Shown: positions 1 to 7,499 of the stretch, in pieces
How positions within the stretch are numbered: the stretch's first letter is position 1
Layout: every line of letters starts with the position of its first letter
Program-made: the position numbers and the translations under genes
The notes under the pieces: generated by a model
Databases searched by the model: none
What the model was told of the DNA's origin: nothing
What the model saw: the letters and a program-made list of their open reading frames with translations, nothing else
Source: Prevotella sp.
GTDB lineage: Bacteria > Bacteroidota > Bacteroidia > Bacteroidales > Bacteroidaceae
Length of the DNA: 42,528 nucleotides
Assembly: GCA_024684515.1 (NCBI GenBank)
Contig: JAIKWS010000061.1
Coordinates: 1-42,528, forward strand
Reading direction: 5' to 3'

Positions 1-397
1 CTTATTTAGTGGAGTAAAAATCCTTTACATTGCTGTTTGGTAAATAGAAAAGACAGGATAAGAACATCATATAGAGAAGAGCAACATAAGCCATCGGAGC
101 ATGAAAATGCCTCACGACAGACGGCCTATTATATATAATAATGTGGAGGAACAAAGAGTGGGAACCAATGCTTTGCCAAAGTTACTTGCACTCGGAAAAG
201 GAATTGATAACGAGTTATCCTTTTGTTTTTCACTCGTTTTTTCGTGTCTTAGCCCATAAATGAGCAAAGTAACTCCCTCTCGGCATAAAAAAAGAACAAA
301 TTCTTTTTGTTCTGCTCTTATTTTTTTGTAACTTTGTAGCCGTTCCAATCAACAACTCACTGGAGGCAGTATAATTACATTATTAATAATAACAGTT
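1..397. other. 5' intergenic region, no convincing gene
   Basis: This stretch precedes hppA. I see no supported gene. An open frame on the minus strand (112-348) has no family resemblance and runs across the hppA promoter. The region holds the hppA promoter at its right end. An 8-bp inverted repeat (293-300 with 306-313) overlaps the -33 element of that promoter and could be an operator or chance. An isolated minus-strand TAnnTTTG box lies at 177-184 and would point out of the window, without a matching -33 box. Confidence 0.6.
306..336 (+). promoter_or_regulatory. hppA promoter (Bacteroidota type)
   Basis: A TTTG box at 306-309 is followed by exactly 19 bases and then TAACTTTG at 329-336. 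This matches the Bacteroidota housekeeping promoter (-33 TTTG, -7 TAnnTTTG). Transcription should start near 341, giving hppA an untranslated leader of about 55 bases. Confidence 0.8.
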
Positions 398-2593
398 ATG
401 AACATTCCATTTGCATTTTGGCTCGTGCCTATCGCTTCGGTGATAGCATTGAGCATGGCGTGGTTCTTTTTCCGTTCGATGCTGAAAGCCGACGAGGGAA
501 CCCCACGCATGAGAGAGATTGCAGGTCATGTGCGTCGCGGTGCGATGGCCTATTTGCGCCAACAGTACAAGGTGGTGACTATTGTCTTTGTGGTGCTAGC
601 CATTGTCTTTGCCTTCATGGCCTATGTGCTGAAGGTCCAGAACCCGTGGGTGCCCTTTGCATTCCTGACAGGCGGTTTCTTTAGCGGGCTGGCGGGGTTC
701 TTTGGAATGAAAACCGCTACCTATGCCTCTGCCCGTACTGCCAATGCCGCACGTCAGAGTCTGGACGGAGGCCTGAAGATAGCCTTCCGTTCAGGTGCCG
801 TCATGGGTCTCACCGTTGTGGGACTGGGTCTGCTCGATATTGCCATCTGGTTCCTGGTACTCAGTTTCTTCTATCATGGCGACAAGATGGCACTGATCAC
901 CATCACCACGACGATGCTGACCTTTGGTATGGGTGCTTCTACCCAGGCACTCTTTGCCCGTGTGGGAGGTGGTATCTATACGAAGGCTGCTGACGTAGGT
1001 GCTGACATCGTAGGAAAGGTGGAGGCAGACATCCCGGAAGATGATCCTCGCAATCCTGCTACTATCGCAGATAACGTAGGTGACAATGTCGGTGACGTCG
1101 CTGGTATGGGAGCCGACCTCTATGAGAGCTATTGTGGTTCCATACTTTCTACGGCAGCCCTTGGTGCTACAGCCTTTGCCATGGTTCCCGACATGCAGCT
1201 GAAGGCTGTCATCGCTCCTATGCTCATTGCTGCTGTTGGCGTGTTCCTCAGCATCTTTGGTATCTATCTGGTGCGTACGAAGGAAGGTGCCACGATGAAG
1301 GACCTGCTGCACTCGCTGTCGCTGGGTACCAATATCTCTGCAGTACTCATTGCCGGTGCTACATTCGGTATACTCTATTTCCTTGGCATCGAAAACTGGC
1401 TCGGTCTGTCGTTCTCGGTCATCAGCGGTCTGGCTGCCGGAGTCATTATCGGACAGGCAACGGAGTATTACACCTCACATTCCTATAAGCCGACACAGAA
1501 GATATCCGAGGCAGGTCTGACAGGCTCTGCAACGGTAATTATCAAGGGTATCGGTACTGGTATGATGTCGACATGTATTCCTGTAGTCACCATTGGTGTT
1601 GCCATCATGATGAGCTACCTCTGTGCCAACGGCTTCGATATGGAGATGTCGGCATCGGCACTCTCTCATGGCCTCTATGGCATTGGTATTGCCGCAGTGG
1701 GCATGCTTTCCACACTGGGTATCACCCTGGCTACCGATGCCTATGGTCCCATTGCAGACAATGCTGGCGGTAATGCTGAGATGAGCGAACTGGGTGAGGA
1801 AGTACGTCACCGCACTGATGCCCTTGATGCTCTTGGCAATACCACGGCTGCTACTGGCAAGGGCTTTGCTATTGGTTCTGCTGCCCTTACGGCCCTGGCC
1901 CTTCTGGCCTCGTACATAGAAGAGGTGAAGATTGCCATGGAACGTGCAGGCACCACTCTTACCAACCTGAAAGGTGAGATCATTGCTGCTGCTGATGCGT
2001 CAATACCCGATTTCATGAATTTCTTCCAGGTAAACCTGATGAATCCTCGTGTGCTGGTAGGTGCCTTCATAGGAGCTATGGCAGCATTCCTGTTCTGTGG
2101 ACTCACGATGGAAGCTGTGGGACGGGCAGCCCAGAAGATGGTAGAAGAGGTACGTCGCCAGTTCCGTGAGATAAAAGGCATACTGGAAGGCAAGGCCACA
2201 CCCGACTACGACTCGTGTGTGGAGATTAGCACCCGTGCAGCCCAGCATGAGATGATTCTGCCTGCCCTGCTGGCTATTGCCATTCCTATTGTTGTGGGCA
2301 TGGTGCTTGGCGTTGCTGGCGTTCTTGGCCTGTTGGTTGGTGGACTGGCAGCAGGTTTCACACTGGCAGTGTTCATGGCCAATGCTGGCGGTGCCTGGGA
2401 TAATGCGAAGAAAATGGTGGAGGAAGGCCACTTTGGCGGAAAGGGTTCCTTTGCCCATAAGGCAACCATCGTTGGCGACACTGTCGGTGATCCTTTCAAG
2501 GATACCAGCGGTCCTTCGCTGAACATTCTTATCAAGCTGATGTCGATGGTGAGCATCGTTATGGCAGGACTTACCGTTGCGATGTCCATATAG
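398..2593 (+). CDS. hppA: K+-dependent membrane-bound pyrophosphatase (ion pump)
   Basis: The 731-residue protein is an integral membrane pyrophosphatase that couples PPi hydrolysis to outward pumping of H+ and/or Na+ across the inner membrane. It is highly hydrophobic, with about 16 membrane segments expected for the family. The PPi/Mg-binding signature begins near residue 197 (DVGADIVGKVEADIPEDDPR), followed by NVGDNVGD; a second acidic cluster (GDTVGDPFKDTSGP) is near the C-terminus. The motif GNTTAATGKG carries Ala and Gly at the positions that decide potassium dependence, where K+-independent enzymes have Lys, so this is the K+-dependent class. Members of this class in Bacteroides pump Na+ or both Na+ and H+. 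I cannot settle ion specificity by eye. The gene is monocistronic, with its own promoter, and ends at a strong terminator. Confidence 0.95.
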   Translation: MNIPFAFWLVPIASVIALSMAWFFFRSMLKADEGTPRMREIAGHVRRGAMAYLRQQYKVVTIVFVVLAIVFAFMAYVLKVQNPWVPFAFLTGGFFSGLAGFFGMKTATYASARTANAARQSLDGGLKIAFRSGAVMGLTVVGLGLLDIAIWFLVLSFFYHGDKMALITITTTMLTFGMGASTQALFARVGGGIYTKAADVGADIVGKVEADIPEDDPRNPATIADNVGDNVGDVAGMGADLYESYCGSILSTAALGATAFAMVPDMQLKAVIAPMLIAAVGVFLSIFGIYLVRTKEGATMKDLLHSLSLGTNISAVLIAGATFGILYFLGIENWLGLSFSVISGLAAGVIIGQATEYYTSHSYKPTQKISEAGLTGSATVIIKGIGTGMMSTCIPVVTIGVAIMMSYLCANGFDMEMSASALSHGLYGIGIAAVGMLSTLGITLATDAYGPIADNAGGNAEMSELGEEVRHRTDALDALGNTTAATGKGFAIGSAALTALALLASYIEEVKIAMERAGTTLTNLKGEIIAAADASIPDFMNFFQVNLMNPRVLVGAFIGAMAAFLFCGLTMEAVGRAAQKMVEEVRRQFREIKGILEGKATPDYDSCVEISTRAAQHEMILPALLAIAIPIVVGMVLGVAGVLGLLVGGLAAGFTLAVFMANAGGAWDNAKKMVEEGHFGGKGSFAHKATIVGDTVGDPFKDTSGPSLNILIKLMSMVSIVMAGLTVAMSI

Positions 2594-2601
2594 TCACAAA
2601 T

Positions 2602-2632
2602 CGGTCGTTAGGACGATAAATCCTAATGACCG
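2602..2632 (+). repeat. Hairpin just after hppA
   Basis: A 12-bp stem with one G-U pair and a 7-base loop lies 8 bases after the hppA stop codon. No T tract follows, so it is more likely an mRNA 3' stabilising structure than a terminator. The real terminator lies 24 bases further on. Confidence 0.5.
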
Positions 2633-2655
2633 CTTTGGAATAGTCCAAAAAGAAA

Positions 2656-2714
2656 GCTACGAATTTCACACTTTGCGAATCGTATCGCCAGGGAGTGAAA
2701 TTCGTAGCCTTTTT
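2656..2714. terminator. Two-sided terminator between hppA and pfkA
   Basis: A perfect 14-bp inverted repeat (2656-2669 with 2695-2708, arm GCTACGAATTTCAC) has a 25-base loop. T runs flank it on both sides: TTTTT at 2710-2714 for hppA, and TTTCTTTTT on the minus strand for pfkA. It should stop both converging transcripts. Confidence 0.8.
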
Positions 2715-2728
2715 ATATCCGAACAAGT

Positions 2729-3706
2729 CTAAATGCTGAGTTCGTCGAGCACTTTGATGAGTTTCTTGTCGAAGGGTTTGTCAGTACGTATACACTCAGA
2801 GAAGGGCACGTATACGATTTCATTGTTGCGTACGCCAACCATTACGTTGCGCTGTCCCTGCCGGATTGCTTCAATGGCACCAACACCAGTACGAGATGCA
2901 AGGATACGGTCGTGAGCAGATGGTGAGCCACCACGCTGTAGGTGACCGAGGATGGACACACGAACGTCAAAACTGGGAAATTCCTTCTTTACACGATCGG
3001 CATAATAGAGGGCACCGCACTTGGGACTCTCCGACACAATGACAATACACGATTTTTTAGACTTTCGTATGCCACGTCCCATGAATTGTGCCAACTGGTC
3101 TTCGTCTGTCATCTCCTCAGGTATGATAGCAGCTTCAGCACCACATGCAATAGCAGAATTCTGTGCTAGGAAACCAGCATCACGTCCCATCACCTCAACG
3201 AAGAAGATGCGTTCGTGAGAGTTTGCCGTGTCGCGAATGCGGTCTACACACTCCATGATGGTGTTCATCGTGGTGTCATAGCCAATGGTAGAGTCTGTGC
3301 CATAAAGGTCGTTGTCAATAGTACCTGGAAGTCCTATGACGGGGAAATCATATTCCATTCCAAAATTGCGGGCACCAGTGAGTGAGCCATTGCCACCAAT
3401 GACGACAAGAGCATCAATCTCTTCTTTCATGCAGGTGTCATAAGCCTTTTTCATGCCTTCAGGAGTCATGAACTCCTTCGAACGGGCAGTCTTCAGAATA
3501 GTACCACCACGAGTGATGATACCAGATACGTTTTCTGTAGTGAATTGCTTTACTTCACCTTTGATTAGTCCATCGTAGCCACGGTAGATTCCTTTGATGG
3601 TAAAGCCGTTGTAGATACCTGCACGTGTGACGGCACGTATAGCTGCATTCATACCAGGAGCATCACCTCCAGAAGTCAGGATTCCAATAGTTTTGATTTT
3701 TGTCAT
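2729..3706 (-). CDS. pfkA: ATP-dependent 6-phosphofructokinase
   Basis: The 325-residue protein phosphorylates fructose 6-phosphate to fructose 1,6-bisphosphate in glycolysis. The ATP loop GGDAPGMN is at residues 13-20, GGNGSLTGA is at 104-112, and the catalytic PGTIDND motif is at 128-134 with Asp131 as the expected base. The sugar-phosphate motif [13 protein letters not shown] is near residue 250. Gly rather than Asp at the GGNGS position marks the ATP-using class, not the PPi-using class. Length matches the bacterial short PFK. It is the last gene of a leftward operon, 7 bases after the antiporter gene. It faces hppA, so ATP-linked glycolysis and PPi-linked ion pumping lie side by side but are transcribed separately. 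Confidence 0.95.
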   Translation of the reverse strand: MTKIKTIGILTSGGDAPGMNAAIRAVTRAGIYNGFTIKGIYRGYDGLIKGEVKQFTTENVSGIITRGGTILKTARSKEFMTPEGMKKAYDTCMKEEIDALVVIGGNGSLTGARNFGMEYDFPVIGLPGTIDNDLYGTDSTIGYDTTMNTIMECVDRIRDTANSHERIFFVEVMGRDAGFLAQNSAIACGAEAAIIPEEMTDEDQLAQFMGRGIRKSKKSCIVIVSESPKCGALYYADRVKKEFPSFDVRVSILGHLQRGGSPSAHDRILASRTGVGAIEAIRQGQRNVMVGVRNNEIVYVPFSECIRTDKPFDKKLIKVLDELSI

Positions 3707-3713
3707 ATTGATA

Positions 3714-5096
3714 TCAGATTAAACATTCGATGTAGAGAATAATCATTCCTGCAATCCATCCGAACAGGACTTTCGGGGCTATGTGCTTGATATACCATCC
3801 CAGACGGATGTGCTCCATCTGCATGAGTGCTATACCACAGGCACTGCCAACAGTGAGCAGACAGCCTCCTACACCTGTGGCATAGGCAACAATCAGCCAG
3901 AAGGTTCCATTCTGCCCGAAATCGCCAGACGTTGTAGTGACATCAAACAACGATTCTGCCATCGAGATATCAGAAACGGCAATGGTGAACATGTCGATAC
4001 AGCTGCTGAGGATACCAGATACAGCTCCGATTACCCAGATGTTGCCTATTGTATTCTTGAACCATAGGGCAATGTCGGTCAGCACACCAGTCTCAGCAAC
4101 AGCACCAAATCCCAGCATGATACCCATGACGAAGAGCATTTGCTGGATGGCACCATATTGCAGCACACGTGGGAAACGTCGCTGGGACATCTGGTCGGCA
4201 TTCATCAGCTTGCGATTGAAAGCCTCGTTGACTACCCATAACACACTGAGTACGCATAGAGCTCCCAGGAATGGGGAGAGACGGGTGAGGCTGAGGAAAG
4301 TAGGTACGAACCACAGTCCGCCAATACCTACGAAAAGCATCAGCAGTCTCTGCCAACGGTTTAAACGAGTGTCATCCCCACGATAAGGAGCCACTTGCCA
4401 TTCGATGTCAAGACGGCTGGGCAACTCGCGGTTGATCAGAATGGTCGGAACAATCCAGGCTATGACAGCTGGCAATACCAGATAGGATGAGAAGTGGGTG
4501 GCGGTGATAGCCTCATCTCCCCACAGCAGCAGGCCTGTACAGTCGCCAATGACGGTAAAACAACCTCCACAGCATGCTGCCAGCACAATAGCCGAGCCAA
4601 TAAGCATCCGTTGTGAGCGGTTCTTGACAATGCTGTGCATGATAACAAGCATAAGCATGCTCGTAGCCAGGTTGTCGAGTGTGGCAGAGAGCAGGAATGT
4701 CGCTAGTGTGATGGTCCAAAGCACCCGTTTGGGATTGCGGGTGTGAATCCATTCGTTGATGAAGTCGAAGCAGCCGTTGTTGTTCAGAATCTCGATGATA
4801 GACATGGTAGCAAGCAGAAACATGACGATAGCTGCTGCCCGTCCTACATACTTCAGAAAGAGTTCGTCGTAGATGAAATATTTGACTGTCTTGCTAGTCG
4901 AAACGTTACCGGCTAGGAACTCAGCATAATCAGCGGCATGCTGACTCTGTACAAAATCATCGCCCCAAATGACAAAGACCACCCAGCTGATAGTGCCTAG
5001 GAACATAGCAATGGCAGCCTTGTTGACCCCCGTGAGGTGGCCAGTAGCAATCAGCACGTAGCTGAAGACAAGCATCAGGACGATAATCAGAGTCAC
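3714..5096 (-). CDS. nhaD: NhaD-type sodium:proton antiporter
   Basis: The 460-residue inner-membrane protein has about twelve hydrophobic segments and resembles the NhaD/arsenite-permease (ion transporter superfamily) antiporters that exchange Na+ for H+. Family-like stretches include the polar helix around [16 protein letters not shown] and the Gly-rich [18 protein letters not shown] near the C-terminus. It starts with GTG; the start overlaps the stop of the OmpH-like gene by four bases (GTGA), so the two are probably translationally coupled. Its neighbour hppA may build a Na+ gradient, but they are not co-transcribed. The exact ion is inferred from family resemblance. Confidence 0.85.
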   Translation of the reverse strand: MTLIIVLMLVFSYVLIATGHLTGVNKAAIAMFLGTISWVVFVIWGDDFVQSQHAADYAEFLAGNVSTSKTVKYFIYDELFLKYVGRAAAIVMFLLATMSIIEILNNNGCFDFINEWIHTRNPKRVLWTITLATFLLSATLDNLATSMLMLVIMHSIVKNRSQRMLIGSAIVLAACCGGCFTVIGDCTGLLLWGDEAITATHFSSYLVLPAVIAWIVPTILINRELPSRLDIEWQVAPYRGDDTRLNRWQRLLMLFVGIGGLWFVPTFLSLTRLSPFLGALCVLSVLWVVNEAFNRKLMNADQMSQRRFPRVLQYGAIQQMLFVMGIMLGFGAVAETGVLTDIALWFKNTIGNIWVIGAVSGILSSCIDMFTIAVSDISMAESLFDVTTTSGDFGQNGTFWLIVAYATGVGGCLLTVGSACGIALMQMEHIRLGWYIKHIAPKVLFGWIAGMIILYIECLI

Positions 5097-5677
5097 TTCT
5101 TATACCGCTGGTTTAGTCCGTTGATAACGTCCTGAGTGATATCGAACTTCTTGTCTGCGTAGAGGATAACTTCGTTGGCGACACCTGTACGCAGGATGAT
5201 GTCGTACTTCTTGTCTATATTATAGATGTTCAGGAAACTGTTCACACTGTCGTGGAGTGTCTTGGTGAAGTCGGCTTGCTTCTGCATGAGTTCATTACTC
5301 AGACGAGCCTCGAGTGCCACACGGTTGTTACGTTCAGACTCAAAGGCAGCCACAGCAGTCTTATATTGCTGTTCACTGGTGAAACCATTGTTCTGCAACT
5401 TGGTCTGGATGCTGTTGTATGAACGCTCCAGTTCCTTATCCTTGTTGTTAAGTACCGAGGTGGCATTGGCACTCATCTTCTCAAGGGAGTCGTTCATGAC
5501 CTTCGCATACTCATAGTTGTTGATCAGCGAGTCTACATCTACATAAGCAATACGCAAGGCTGTAGGCTCATCGCTTTCGGTGTTTTCACCATCCATCTTT
5601 GAAGGCTGTTGGTTGCACGAAGCCATCATAGCTATGACAGCAATAAATGTCAGTGTCTTGAAAATGTTCTTTTTCAT
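5093..5677 (-). CDS. OmpH/Skp-like periplasmic lipoprotein
   Basis: The 194-residue protein has a lipoprotein signal peptide with lipobox MASC (Cys21). It is then mostly helical and coiled-coil-prone (about residues 60-140), ending in a compact segment with IDKKYDIILRTG, as in OmpH/Skp chaperones. Skp proteins hold unfolded outer-membrane proteins in the periplasm. A membrane-anchored form is plausible because of the lipid-modified Cys. The gene lies between the small membrane protein and the antiporter and overlaps the latter. Why it sits in this operon is unclear. Confidence 0.75.
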   Translation of the reverse strand: MKKNIFKTLTFIAVIAMMASCNQQPSKMDGENTESDEPTALRIAYVDVDSLINNYEYAKVMNDSLEKMSANATSVLNNKDKELERSYNSIQTKLQNNGFTSEQQYKTAVAAFESERNNRVALEARLSNELMQKQADFTKTLHDSVNSFLNIYNIDKKYDIILRTGVANEVILYADKKFDITQDVINGLNQRYKK

Positions 5678-5693
5678 TGTTTATTGATTGTTA

Positions 5694-5906
5694 TTATTCT
5701 GATTTCTCTTTTACGGCAAGTTTGCTACGGGTGCGCATCTCACGGTCTTGATCCATCACGCAATGAATGCCTCTTTCGCGCATAGCCTCAGAGTCATGGA
5801 TATGCTGGGAAGCAAAGTATCCATTCTTGCGAAAAATCACTTTTACACATAAAAAAGCGATGGCGATAGCAATTATTAACGCAGCAATGAGTATTTTTTC
5901 AATCAT
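5694..5906 (-). CDS. Small conserved membrane protein, function unknown
   Basis: A 70-residue protein with one N-terminal transmembrane helix (about residues 4-24) followed by a charged cytoplasmic-type tail with FRKNGYFASQHI, then RERGIHCVMDQDREMR. I recognise this FRKNG...I.C...QDxE pattern as one common in small Bacteroidales membrane proteins of unknown role. It is the first gene of the operon leading to the OmpH-like lipoprotein, the antiporter and pfkA, 16 bases ahead of the next gene. No function can be assigned. Confidence 0.65.
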   Translation of the reverse strand: MIEKILIAALIIAIAIAFLCVKVIFRKNGYFASQHIHDSEAMRERGIHCVMDQDREMRTRSKLAVKEKSE

Positions 5907-5912
5907 TTTTAT

Positions 5913-5920
5913 TACTTTTG
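5913..5920 (+). promoter_or_regulatory. Possible -7 box for pepD
   Basis: TACTTTTG matches TAnnTTTG on the plus strand, starting 7 bases past the start codon of the divergent gene. It would give pepD a leader of about 120 bases. No clear -33 box is present, so this is tentative. Confidence 0.35.
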
Positions 5921-6000
5921 CGGTGTAAAACGCATTGAAAAGGGGCCGGGGACCTGATTCTCTATGGAAAACCAGTCTTGTTCAACCCTGTTTTCGGGTG

Positions 6001-6008
6001 CAAAGTTA
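6001..6008 (-). promoter_or_regulatory. -7 box for the small-protein/OmpH/nhaD/pfkA operon
   Basis: The minus strand reads TAACTTTG here, a full match to the Bacteroidota -7 element, and is followed by GCACCCG. No good TTTG lies 19-21 bases upstream. The leader to the start at 5906 would be about 90 bases. Confidence 0.5.
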
Positions 6009-6047
6009 AACAAATTTATCGGAATCACTTAATAAATAGCATTAAAA

Positions 6048-7499
6048 ATGAATAAAAACGAGTTAAAACCTGCTTCAGTGTTCAGGCAGTTTGCAAAGAT
6101 TAACACTATTCCACGTCCTTCTAAGCACGAAGAGAAGATGATTGACTTCCTGAAAGGGTGGGGGGAGAGTCACGGATTGGAAACGAAAGTCGACGAGACT
6201 GGTAATGTCATTATTCGCAAGCCGGCTTCAAAAGGATATGAGGATCGCAAGACTGTAACCCTGCAAAGTCACATGGATATGGTATGTGATAAGTTGGTGG
6301 ATGTCGATTTCGATTTCAATAGCGATGCCATTCAGACCTATGTCGATGGCGGCTGGCTGAAAGCAAAGGGTACGACATTGGGAGCTGACGACGGCATAGG
6401 CTGTGCCATAGAGCTGGCAATACTTGAGGCTGACGATATTGAGCATGGACCCCTGGAGTGTGTCTTCACTCGCGATGAGGAGACGGGACTTTCTGGCGCA
6501 GAGGGCATGAAGTCTGGCTTTATGACGGGTGATTATCTCATCAACCTTGATTCTGAAGACGAGGGAGAGATTTTCGTGTCTTGTGCCGGTGGACGTAATA
6601 CAACAGCAAAATTCTCGTTCGTGCGTGTAGAAGCACCTGCTGGCAGCTTCTTTCTTAGTGCACAGCTGAAAGGACTTACCGGTGGACATTCTGGCGATGA
6701 CATCAACAAGAAACGTGCCAATGCCATCAAGTTGCTTGGCCGCTTCCTTTTCCAGACGATGAATCGCTATGATGGTGTGCGTCTGGCTCAGTTCCATGCT
6801 GGTAAGCTGCACAATGCCATTCCTCGCGACGGCCGCTTCGTCATAGCTGTTCCCAATGGTCTGAAAGAGAATATAAAAGCCGATTGGAATGTCTTCAGTG
6901 CACAGGTTGAGGACGAGTTCCATGTTACGGACACACAGATGGTGTGGTCGATGGAAAGCACAGATCCAGAGCCTGTTATAGAAGACAAGGTGGCTCGTAA
7001 CTTCGTATGGGCAATACAGGCCGTTGATAATGGCATTTACGCTATTTGTCAGGATCCGGAACTCAATGGCATGGTGGAGACATCTTCTAATATAGCTGCT
7101 ATCCATTCGAGTGAAAGTGAGCTGAATATTCTCTCGTCACAACGGTCAAACGTAATGTCTAATCTTGACAACATGTGTGCGACCATCGTTGCTACCTTCC
7201 AGTTGGCAGGTGCAGAAGCCTGGTCTAGTGATGGCTATCCGGCCTGGAAGATGCGGGCTGAGAGTCAGTTGCGTGACACTGTCGTTAACTGTTATAAGGA
7301 ATTGTTTGGTAAGGAACCTGTTGTGCGTGGTATCCATGCCGGCCTGGAGTGCGGACTGTTCTCTGAGAGATATCCACAGCTCGACATGGTGAGCTTCGGA
7401 CCTACGCTACGTGATGTACACACGCCAGATGAACGTCTTTATATCCCTACCGTTCAGATGGTATGGGATCATCTGCTGCTTGTATTGAAGAACATCTAG
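6048..7499 (+). CDS. pepD: Aminoacyl-histidine dipeptidase (M20 family)
   Basis: The 483-residue protein matches cytosolic PepD, a two-zinc M20 dipeptidase that cleaves Xaa-His and other dipeptides. Metal-ligand motifs are visible in order: SHMDMV with His75 and catalytic Asp77, GADDGIG with bridging Asp114, DEETG with Glu144/Glu145, SEDEGEIF with an Asp/Glu ligand near residue 170, and a final His near 458 in HTPDERL. The lid-domain motif GLTGGHSGDDI is near 210. Length fits the family. The stop codon directly abuts the uvrA start with no spacer, so pepD, uvrA and cdd form one transcript. Confidence 0.92.
   Translation: MNKNELKPASVFRQFAKINTIPRPSKHEEKMIDFLKGWGESHGLETKVDETGNVIIRKPASKGYEDRKTVTLQSHMDMVCDKLVDVDFDFNSDAIQTYVDGGWLKAKGTTLGADDGIGCAIELAILEADDIEHGPLECVFTRDEETGLSGAEGMKSGFMTGDYLINLDSEDEGEIFVSCAGGRNTTAKFSFVRVEAPAGSFFLSAQLKGLTGGHSGDDINKKRANAIKLLGRFLFQTMNRYDGVRLAQFHAGKLHNAIPRDGRFVIAVPNGLKENIKADWNVFSAQVEDEFHVTDTQMVWSMESTDPEPVIEDKVARNFVWAIQAVDNGIYAICQDPELNGMVETSSNIAAIHSSESELNILSSQRSNVMSNLDNMCATIVATFQLAGAEAWSSDGYPAWKMRAESQLRDTVVNCYKELFGKEPVVRGIHAGLECGLFSERYPQLDMVSFGPTLRDVHTPDERLYIPTVQMVWDHLLLVLKNI

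Noticed and set aside
112..348. Minus-strand open frame of 78 codons
   Set aside because: It crosses the hppA promoter, has no family resemblance and no signal or domain.
6228..7106. Long minus-strand frame inside pepD (292 codons)
   Set aside because: It is antisense to a well-supported gene and has no recognisable motif.
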